Source: SLSG01 sp041690235
Lineage (GTDB): Bacteria; Bacteroidota; Bacteroidia; Bacteroidales; UBA7960
DNA length: 12,809 nucleotides
Assembly: GCA_041690235.1 (NCBI GenBank)
Contig: JAWLHS010000044.1
Coordinates: 1-12,809, forward strand
Reading direction: 5' to 3'
Made by a program: the position numbers and the translations under genes. The notes under the pieces are model-generated. The model was not told the origin of the DNA. It saw only the letters and a list, made by a program, of their open reading frames with translations, and did no database searches. Of the stretch, positions 1 to 6,490 are shown piece by piece (the first letter of the stretch is position 1; each line of letters opens with the position of its first letter).

Positions 1-867
1 TACCAGTTGAAAAACTTTCCTTACCGGGGAGGGGTCTACAATATTTCAGTTTCGGGCCATGGGAATGGCATTGCTTCCTTTAAGGTGGATGGGCGGGAAA
101 CCGAATATCCGCATGTCCCGGCGGGCCTGGAAGGTCTAATCCATATTGAAATTACAATGAACGGGAAGGAGTCCGGGGGTGATTTCAATCTCAGGGAGAA
201 CCATACGGCCCCCGACACCCCGGTGTTGCGCCTGACAGAAACAGGACTGGCATGGAATCATGTTCCGGGAGCCGTTTCCTATACTTTGTTTCGCAATGGA
301 GAACCCCTTGGCTCACAAACTGAAACCACATCAAGACTTCATGCAGTCAGTATGCTTGAGGAATACCAGGTCCTGGCAGTCGATGATTCGGGGGTGCCTT
401 CCTTTTTAAGCAATCCCGTTATCCACACCAGCGGGGAGTCGGTCCGGCTAATCCAGGCGGAAAACTTCAACCTGTCCGCAGCCAGTTCCTTTGATGGCTA
501 TTCGGGTCAGGGATACGTAAAGTTCACAAAGCAAAACAATGCCCGCCTGGTGTTTGAGGCGGACATCCCCGAAGACGGGTTGTATTCTTTTGTTTTTCGG
601 TATGCGAACGGCTCCGGACCGGTGAACACGGAGAACAAATGTGCGCTCCGGTCGATGTTTGTGAATGGGGATTTTGCTTCTGCCCTGGCATTTCCCCAGA
701 GAGGAAGCCTTGAATGGTCAAACTGGGGACATACTGCCCCGGTTTTATATTCCCTGAAATCGGGCCGGAACAGCTTTGAAATCCGCCTGGAGCCGTTCAA
801 TGAAAACATGAACATGGAGGTCAATGATTTTTTACTGGATCGCATCACGATCAGCCGGGTCCGGTAA
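1..867 (+). CDS. C-terminal part of a secreted carbohydrate-active protein (probable glycoside hydrolase tail), 5'-truncated by the window edge
   Basis: The reading frame is open from base 1 and stops at 865-867, so only the last 288 residues are visible. The first ~65 residues form a beta-rich segment (key residues YRGG, SGHGNGI, KVDG) of the kind seen at the end of Bacteroidota glycoside hydrolases. Residues ~70-140 (from TAPDTPVL, through LAWNHVPGAVSYTLFRNG) look like a fibronectin III-like domain. Residues ~148-288 start with IQAENF and end in LDRITI, the typical frame of a CBM6/CBM35-like galactose-binding jelly roll. These modules bind polysaccharide or position a catalytic domain, and the protein is presumably exported, but the signal peptide and catalytic part lie upstream. 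It may equally be a non-catalytic glycan-binding protein. There is no functional link to the following genes beyond orientation. Domain type is inferred by pattern; the exact GH family cannot be stated. Confidence 0.6.
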   Translation, partial: YQLKNFPYRGGVYNISVSGHGNGIASFKVDGRETEYPHVPAGLEGLIHIEITMNGKESGGDFNLRENHTAPDTPVLRLTETGLAWNHVPGAVSYTLFRNGEPLGSQTETTSRLHAVSMLEEYQVLAVDDSGVPSFLSNPVIHTSGESVRLIQAENFNLSAASSFDGYSGQGYVKFTKQNNARLVFEADIPEDGLYSFVFRYANGSGPVNTENKCALRSMFVNGDFASALAFPQRGSLEWSNWGHTAPVLYSLKSGRNSFEIRLEPFNENMNMEVNDFLLDRITISRVR

Positions 868-939
868 AATTTCTGTATTTTTACCCGTCCGCCAGGCTCA
901 TTGCCTCCTGGTACGCACCACATACATTCCAGATACCCC
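868..939 (+). other. Intergenic gap with weak promoter-like element
   Basis: This 72-nt gap separates the carbohydrate-active protein from the first PLP enzyme. It contains TATTTTTA at 876-883, which matches the Bacteroidota -7 consensus TAnnTTTG at 7 of 8 positions. I see no convincing TTTG box about 19 bases upstream. A short inverted repeat (CCAGG at 892-896, CCTGG at 907-911) has no following T-run. The change of gene content makes a transcription start here reasonable, but the sequence support is weak. Confidence 0.2.
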
Positions 940-2421
940 ATGATACCTCTGACTGACTCCATCACCAACGAAAAAGCCCTCGAAAATGCCGTGAAGCGGT
1001 TCAGGGAAAAAGGAATTCTCCTTCCCACTTTTGAGCAGCATCAGCAGCCGGAACGCATACCACCCTCCGTTCAGGAGCGGCTGAAAAACATCGGACTCTG
1101 GGAGATCAACCCCCTCAATCTGTTCCGGATTACCTGGAAGAACGAACCCAATGAAAAAGGGGGATTGTTTGGCCCGGTTAATTATGTGGAACTGCCCAGT
1201 GCACTGACCGGGGTCAATGCCCGCATCGTGCTCCTGGTGGGAAAGTGGTTTCCGACGGGCTCCCACAAGGTTGGTGCAGCCTACGGCTGCCTTGCTCCGC
1301 AGATCATCACGGGAGGTTTTGACCCAAGCTATCATAAAGCTGTTTGGCCATCGACAGGAAATTACTGCCGGGGCGGTGCCTTCGATTCAAAGCTGATGGG
1401 CACTGATTCGGTAGCCATCCTCCCTGAAGAAATGAGCCGCGAACGTTTTGACTGGCTCCGTGACGAGATTGGATCGGAGATCATTGCCACACCGGGTTGT
1501 GAGAGCAATGTAAAGGAGATTTATGATGCCTGCTGGGAGATCCGCCGGACCCGTCCCGATTGCATCGTTTTCAACCAGTTTGATGAGTTTGGCAACGCCG
1601 CATGGCATTATAACATTACCGGGAAAGCCCTGGAAGAAGCCTACGGCCTGGTGAAGGGAGAAAACAGTCGGATGGCGGCCTACATCTCGGCCACCGGTTC
1701 GGCGGGAACCATTGCCGCCGGTGACTATTTGCGGACCATCCACCCCCACCTGAAAGTCGTTGCTTCGGAAGCACTTCAATGCCCCACCCTGCTGATGAAT
1801 GGTTTTGGGGGACACCGCATCGAAGGCATCGGGGACAAACACGTGCCCTGGGTTCACAACGTGAAAAACACAGATGTGGTCACCGCCATCGATGATGAAG
1901 ACTGCATGCGGCTTTTCAGGCTGTTCAACGAAAATGCAGGCCGGGAGTACCTTAAATCCTGTGGCGTTGACAGCCACATCATTGACCAGTTGCCGTTGAT
2001 CGGCATCTCCGGCATCGCCAATATGCTCTCAGCCATAAAAACCGCGAAGTACTATGAAATGACCGCCGATGATGTGGTGCTGACCATTGCCACCGATTCG
2101 GCCGACCTATATCAATCGCGTTTGCTGGAGTTGCACCAGCAGCGTGGAGAATATGTTGAAATTCAGGCCGTAAAGGATTTTGAAAAGTGTGTTTTTGGGA
2201 CGGTCCCTTCCCATATGAAGGAATTGTCGTACAACGACAGGAAAGCCATTCACAACCTGAAATACTTTACCTGGGTTGAACAACAGCAGAAAGATGTGGC
2301 CGATCTGAACCAGCTTTGGTACGATCATGAGATATGGCCAAGGTTGTTTAACCAGGTGCACCGGTGGGATGAACTGATACGGGAATTCAATGAGCGGACA
2401 GGGGTATTGGCGGTCTTATAG
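940..2421 (+). CDS. Fold-type II PLP-dependent enzyme (cysteine synthase/tryptophan synthase beta superfamily) with C-terminal extension
   Basis: The 493-residue protein carries the hallmarks of fold-type II PLP enzymes, which do beta-replacement or beta-elimination on amino acids. TGSHKVGAAY has the predicted Schiff-base lysine at K110. STGN at 138-141 is the substrate/cofactor-carboxylate loop. The Gly-rich ATGSAGT at 251-257 is the phosphate-binding loop, and ATDSADLY near D386 lies where the PLP pyridine nitrogen contact sits in relatives. About 107 residues follow the fold (387-493), ending in a Trp/Asp-rich segment (WYDHEIW, RWDELIREFNERTG) that ordinary cysteine synthases (~310 residues) lack. 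The ATG at 940 is preferred over an upstream in-frame TTG at 901, which would add 13 unconserved-looking residues. It is followed 30 nt later by a second PLP enzyme, then a Mo-hydroxylase and an SsnA-like hydrolase, so a catabolic role, such as deamination of an amino acid released from a heterocycle, is more likely than cysteine biosynthesis. Substrate unknown. Confidence 0.8.
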   Translation: MIPLTDSITNEKALENAVKRFREKGILLPTFEQHQQPERIPPSVQERLKNIGLWEINPLNLFRITWKNEPNEKGGLFGPVNYVELPSALTGVNARIVLLVGKWFPTGSHKVGAAYGCLAPQIITGGFDPSYHKAVWPSTGNYCRGGAFDSKLMGTDSVAILPEEMSRERFDWLRDEIGSEIIATPGCESNVKEIYDACWEIRRTRPDCIVFNQFDEFGNAAWHYNITGKALEEAYGLVKGENSRMAAYISATGSAGTIAAGDYLRTIHPHLKVVASEALQCPTLLMNGFGGHRIEGIGDKHVPWVHNVKNTDVVTAIDDEDCMRLFRLFNENAGREYLKSCGVDSHIIDQLPLIGISGIANMLSAIKTAKYYEMTADDVVLTIATDSADLYQSRLLELHQQRGEYVEIQAVKDFEKCVFGTVPSHMKELSYNDRKAIHNLKYFTWVEQQQKDVADLNQLWYDHEIWPRLFNQVHRWDELIREFNERTGVLAVL

Positions 2422-2451
2422 TGGCTTTTGAACCATTTAACAGGATCAGGA

Positions 2452-3759
2452 ATGGGTGAAGACCAGAAGTTTGTTTTTGAATGCATTGACTGCGGCCAGC
2501 AATATCACCCGGCACAGGTCCGCTACCTCTGCCCCTCCTGCAGTCTGTCCAACTCAGCGGACTTGCCTCCACAGGGGGTTCTGAAGACCTTGTACGATTA
2601 CCAGGGCATCAGGCAGGGTCCCATGAAGCGGGGCGATGGTTTTATGTGCCTGAAAGGCAATGGATTCCTTGATCTGCTCCCCATAGCCCACCTGGAATCC
2701 ATGCCTCCTTTATGGGTGGGAAACACCCCCCTTTATGGGTTTGATGCCTTTGATGGTACGGGTGGATTTCCGGGGCGGGTTTTTTTCAAGGATGACAGTC
2801 AGAACCCTACTTTTTCTTTCAAGGACCGGGCTTCGGCCATCGTTTCGGCCTATGCCCTGGAGCAGGGGTTTGAAACCATTGTGGCCGCATCGACCGGGAA
2901 TGCCGGGTCTTCCATTGCCGGCATTTGTGCTTCCCAGGGTCAGCAAGCCGTCGTTCTTGTTCCGGATAAAGCCCCCCTGGCCAAACTTGTCCAGATCCTC
3001 ATGTACGGGGCTTGCATCGTTCCGGTGAAGGGTACCTATGATGATGCATTTGAGCTGAGCATTCAGGCAACCAGACACTTCGGATGGTATAACCGCAATA
3101 CGGCCTTTAATCCCCTGACCATTGAGGGGAAAAAAACGGTGGCTTTCGAATTGTTCGAACAAATGGGTTTCCGGGTGCCCGATCGTATTTTTGTTCCGGT
3201 GGGCGACGGGGTGATTCTTTCAGGGGTCTACAAAGGCTTCGAGGACTTGCTGAAACTCGGCCTCATTGACAGGATGCCGGTGGTGGTCGCCGTTCAGTCG
3301 GAAGGCAGCGACAATTTGGTTAGAAATCTTGACGCTGCGGTCTTTGAATCCAGGCCCGGTCATACACTGGCGGATTCTATCTCCGTTGATGCCCCCCGCA
3401 ATTTTTATATGGCCAGGCAGTTTCTACACACCCATGAGGGGGAGGCCATAACGGTCAGTGACAAAGATATTCTGACGGCCGCTGCCTTTTTGGCGCGCAA
3501 AACCGGTTTGTTTACCGAACCTGCGTCGGCCGCCGGGTTTGCCGGGTTTCTATCCCACGCCAGGGAAGGCAGGATTTCGGCCAAGTCGGATCATGTTGTG
3601 CTGCTGACCGGAAGCGGACTGAAGGATCTGCAGGCCGTGCGAAAAGGACTGCCCCTGCCGCCGTCCATTGAACCCGGCATTGAACAGCTTTCCGGATTGT
3701 ATGAGCGGTTTATGAATACAGACAAGTCACTTAACGAGCCCGGCAAATTAACCCATTAA
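2452..3759 (+). CDS. Threonine-synthase-family PLP enzyme with N-terminal zinc ribbon
   Basis: This 435-residue protein begins with a zinc-ribbon-like motif, C11-x2-C14 and C27-x2-C30, as in one branch of threonine synthase/cysteate synthase proteins. The PLP fold follows. NPTFSFKDRA contains the predicted Schiff-base lysine K124, STGNAGSS starts at S147, and the phosphate-loop region VPVGDGVILSG lies near residues 245-256. TEPASAAGFAG near the C-terminus is also typical of the family. Classic threonine synthase makes threonine from O-phosphohomoserine, but no homoserine kinase, homoserine dehydrogenase or aspartokinase is nearby. The gene sits between another PLP enzyme and a xanthine dehydrogenase-like gene, so a lyase or dehydratase role is an equal or better guess. 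ATG 2452 is chosen because it has an AGGA-like sequence directly before it and starts just ahead of the zinc ribbon; an in-frame TTG at 2428 adds 8 unremarkable residues. The gap to the next gene is 12 nt, so cotranscription is likely. Confidence 0.8.
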   Translation: MGEDQKFVFECIDCGQQYHPAQVRYLCPSCSLSNSADLPPQGVLKTLYDYQGIRQGPMKRGDGFMCLKGNGFLDLLPIAHLESMPPLWVGNTPLYGFDAFDGTGGFPGRVFFKDDSQNPTFSFKDRASAIVSAYALEQGFETIVAASTGNAGSSIAGICASQGQQAVVLVPDKAPLAKLVQILMYGACIVPVKGTYDDAFELSIQATRHFGWYNRNTAFNPLTIEGKKTVAFELFEQMGFRVPDRIFVPVGDGVILSGVYKGFEDLLKLGLIDRMPVVVAVQSEGSDNLVRNLDAAVFESRPGHTLADSISVDAPRNFYMARQFLHTHEGEAITVSDKDILTAAAFLARKTGLFTEPASAAGFAGFLSHAREGRISAKSDHVVLLTGSGLKDLQAVRKGLPLPPSIEPGIEQLSGLYERFMNTDKSLNEPGKLTH

Positions 3760-3771
3760 ACCCCTTGTCAT

Positions 3772-6414
3772 ATGATCGGTTTCCTGCTGAACGGACAGTC
3801 CCATTCTTTTTCCGGTGACCCCGATACCAGCCTGCTGGATCATCTCCGGCTGGAAAACCGGATCACCTCGGCCAAGGACGGCTGTTCCGGCCAGGGGGTT
3901 TGCGGTGCCTGTACGGTCGAGATCAATGGCAGGGCCCGCCTGGCATGCCGAACCAAAATGGGCGGTCTGGATGGGGCCGTCGTTGTGACCACCGAAGGTT
4001 TGCCCCCTGATTTCAGGGCGACGATCGGGCGGATGTTTGCCCAAAAGGGTGCCGTGCAATGCGGGTTCTGTTCTCCCGGATTTATCATGCGAGCCAAGGC
4101 ATTGTTCAACACCAATGCCCACCCCGGCCGCGACGAGATTGTCCGCGCGGTCAGGCCCAATTTGTGCCGTTGCACGGGTTATGTAAAAATTGTGGATGCC
4201 ATTGAGGCGGCTTTTCACTCTTTGGCATCTCTCCCCGGATCCGGGATGAAGCATGACCTTCCCGGCGAGGCCGGTATCGGCCAGCGCTATCCCAAATACC
4301 AGTCGGTCGAAACCGCCCTGGGGGAACGTCCCTTTACAGGGGATATGGTGTTCGATGGAATGGCCTACGGGGTGCTTAAGTTCAGTGATCACCCGAGGGC
4401 CCGGGTGCTGAACGTCGACCCGTCGGAGGCTGAAAAACTGCCCGGGGTAATCAGGATTTTTATGGCCGGTGACATTCCGGGAAAGCGGTATACCGGCTTG
4501 ATCTATCCGGACTGGCCGCTGATGATTGCCCCCGGAGAGACGGTAAATTGCGTCGGCGATGTGATTGCAGGTGTGGTTGCAGAGTCGGAAGCGCTTGCCC
4601 GTGAGGCGGCCGGCCTGATTCAGGTGGACTATGAGCTGCTGGATGCCGTCACCGATCTTCAGGAGGCGGCCCGACCCGGGAGTCCGCGCGTTCATGAGGA
4701 AAGGTCCAATGTGCTGGAAAACTGCAGCATTCGCTACGGCGATGTGGAGAAGGCTTTCAGGGAAGCTGCTTTTGTTGCTTCGGGAGTCTACGAAACACAG
4801 CGGGTTGAACATGCCTTTCTGGAGACCGAAACGGCCATTGCCCAGCCTGAAGGAAAGGGCCTCAAAATGTTCAGCCAGGGGCAGGGTGTCTATGTGGATC
4901 GCAGGCTCGTAGCAGCCATTCTGGATTTGCCGGAAGAAGACATCCGGGTAATCCAGGTGTCAAATGGCGGTGGCTTCGGCGGGAAAGAGGATCTGACGGT
5001 CCAGGGGCATGCCTGCTTGTTCGCCTGGCTATTGAAAAGACCCGTCAGGGTTCATCTCTGCAGGGAGGAATCCATCCGGATGCACCCCAAGCGCCATCCT
5101 GTATGGATGGATATAAGCCTGGCTGCCGATAAAAACGGCAAATTCACGGCCATCCGGCTGAAGGCACTGGGGGATACCGGGGCCTATGCCTCGGTCGGAA
5201 CAAAGGTGATGGAACGGGTGGTCGGCCATGCAACGGGAGCTTATACCGTTCCTTCGGTAGATATCGAATCCCTTACCGTTTACACAAACAATATTCCCTC
5301 CGGCGCCATGCGTGGCTTCGGGGTGCCTCAGGTTACTTTTGCCCTGGAGGGTTGTATCGATGAAATATGTAAGAAAGGCGGCTTTGACCGCTGGCAGATT
5401 CGTTATGACAATGCCCTTGTTGACGGGGCCAAAACCGCAACCGGGCAAGTACTGAGGGGTGTGGGCCTGAGGGAAACCCTGCTGGCCGTCAGGGAGCCTT
5501 TCCGGAATGCTGGATTTGCAGGCATCGCATGCGGACTGAAAAACACCGGGGTTGGCAACGGAATGATCGATGACAGCGAGGTGATCATTGAGATTGCCGG
5601 ACCAGACAGGGTGGTGATCCATCATGGCTGGACTGAGATGGGGCAGGGCGTACATACCATGGCCATTCAAACCCTTTTCGAGGAAACGGGCATCGATCCT
5701 TCATCGGTTGAGGTGGTGGTGGATACCTCTGCCGGCATTCCCACCGGAATGACCACTTCTTCGAGGGCCACCGCCCTGGTAAGCAACGCCATTATTGACG
5801 CGGCAAAAAGGCTGAATGAGGACCTTGCCGGGGATCGTGCCGGGAAGTGGCCGTCCCGACCCGGGTTGGCGGACAACAAAGTGGGCGTGGCGCTTGGGGG
5901 ACTAAAAGGGCGGCGCTATAAAGGGAAGTATGTTTGCGACTGGACTTCCAAACCAGGGGATAAGGTGGAAGACCCCAAAATTCACTTTGCCTATGGCTAT
6001 GCCACCCAGGTGGTGATCCTTGATGACAAGGGGAAGATTACCCGTGTCATTGCAGCCCACGATGCCGGGAAAATAATGAACCAGATGTTGTTTGAGGGCC
6101 AAATTGAAGGGGCGGTACACATGGGGCTTGGATATGCACTCAGCGAGGACCTGCCGCTCAGGGCTGGCTATCCCGTTGGTTTGATGATGAAGGATTTGGG
6201 CATCCTGCGGTCCACCGACATGCCCCGGATTCAGGTAATCGGCATCGAAAAGCGAGACCCTGTCGGACCTTATGGTGCCAAGGGCATCGGTGAAATCGGG
6301 ATGGTGCCCACGGCAGCGGCCGTGGCCAATGCCTATTGTACATTCGATGGGGTGAAACGGACCAAACTGCCACTGAAGAAAATCACCGGAAACCCTCATC
6401 AGAACGGCACGTAA
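3772..6414 (+). CDS. Fused [2Fe-2S]/molybdopterin hydroxylase, xanthine dehydrogenase family (selenium-dependent XDH-like)
   Basis: The 880-residue protein joins an iron-sulfur subunit to a molybdopterin subunit. Residues 1-155 hold two [2Fe-2S] sites: C38, C44, C47 and C59 for the ferredoxin-like cluster, and C97, C100, C132 and C134 (QCGFC, LCRC) for the helical cluster. From ~170 to the end is the Mo-binding part, with the GGGFGGKE loop (399-406), AMRGFG with R514 at the place of the substrate-positioning arginine, HGWTEMGQG, TSSRATAL, and GIGE with E841 as the predicted catalytic glutamate. These enzymes hydroxylate purines or other N-heterocycles using water. The fused Fe-S+Mo layout without an FAD domain, and the length, match the family annotated as selenium-dependent xanthine dehydrogenase (typically ~850 residues). 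No separate FAD subunit lies in the window, so the electron acceptor is unclear. Selenium would be a labile ligand, not selenocysteine; no in-frame UGA exists. The first cluster loop has one extra residue (C-x5-C). Substrate identity is inferred from family and neighbours only. Confidence 0.85.
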   Translation: MIGFLLNGQSHSFSGDPDTSLLDHLRLENRITSAKDGCSGQGVCGACTVEINGRARLACRTKMGGLDGAVVVTTEGLPPDFRATIGRMFAQKGAVQCGFCSPGFIMRAKALFNTNAHPGRDEIVRAVRPNLCRCTGYVKIVDAIEAAFHSLASLPGSGMKHDLPGEAGIGQRYPKYQSVETALGERPFTGDMVFDGMAYGVLKFSDHPRARVLNVDPSEAEKLPGVIRIFMAGDIPGKRYTGLIYPDWPLMIAPGETVNCVGDVIAGVVAESEALAREAAGLIQVDYELLDAVTDLQEAARPGSPRVHEERSNVLENCSIRYGDVEKAFREAAFVASGVYETQRVEHAFLETETAIAQPEGKGLKMFSQGQGVYVDRRLVAAILDLPEEDIRVIQVSNGGGFGGKEDLTVQGHACLFAWLLKRPVRVHLCREESIRMHPKRHPVWMDISLAADKNGKFTAIRLKALGDTGAYASVGTKVMERVVGHATGAYTVPSVDIESLTVYTNNIPSGAMRGFGVPQVTFALEGCIDEICKKGGFDRWQIRYDNALVDGAKTATGQVLRGVGLRETLLAVREPFRNAGFAGIACGLKNTGVGNGMIDDSEVIIEIAGPDRVVIHHGWTEMGQGVHTMAIQTLFEETGIDPSSVEVVVDTSAGIPTGMTTSSRATALVSNAIIDAAKRLNEDLAGDRAGKWPSRPGLADNKVGVALGGLKGRRYKGKYVCDWTSKPGDKVEDPKIHFAYGYATQVVILDDKGKITRVIAAHDAGKIMNQMLFEGQIEGAVHMGLGYALSEDLPLRAGYPVGLMMKDLGILRSTDMPRIQVIGIEKRDPVGPYGAKGIGEIGMVPTAAAVANAYCTFDGVKRTKLPLKKITGNPHQNGT

Positions 6415-6432
6415 ACCCCATGCATTTTGGAG

Positions 6433-6462
6433 TTTGCCTTTTTTATGCTTTTGGTTTTTTTG
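6433..6462 (+). promoter_or_regulatory. Possible Bacteroidota-type promoter before the ssnA-like gene
   Basis: The 76-nt gap between the XDH-like gene and the ssnA-like gene contains TTTG at 6433-6436 and TTTTTTTG at 6455-6462 with an 18-nt spacer. This approximates the -33 TTTG / -7 TAnnTTTG arrangement with one mismatch in the -7 box. The region is very T-rich, so a chance match is possible. If real, it would give the hydrolase its own transcript in addition to readthrough from the XDH gene. Confidence 0.25.
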
Positions 6463-6490
6463 TATCAATCATCTCAACCAGTGTTCAACC

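Noticed and set aside
892..911. Inverted repeat CCAGG/CCTGG as a terminator of the carbohydrate-active gene
   Set aside because: Only a 5-bp stem with a 10-nt loop and no T-run afterwards.
3748..4812. Long antisense open frame (354 codons) opposite the XDH-like gene
   Set aside because: It lies wholly opposite conserved Fe-S and Mo domain coding sequence, shows no recognisable domain, and is expected from the codon bias of the real gene.
3772..6414. Possible selenocysteine codon in the XDH-like gene, given its resemblance to selenium-dependent enzymes
   Set aside because: The frame has no internal UGA; selenium in these enzymes is a labile Mo ligand, not selenocysteine.
6434..6490. 19-residue hydrophobic N-terminal extension of the SsnA-like protein, possibly a signal peptide
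   Set aside because: It would start at TTG and is encoded by a T-rich intergenic stretch that looks like promoter sequence; SsnA proteins are cytoplasmic and begin near the MAILLKNAT position.
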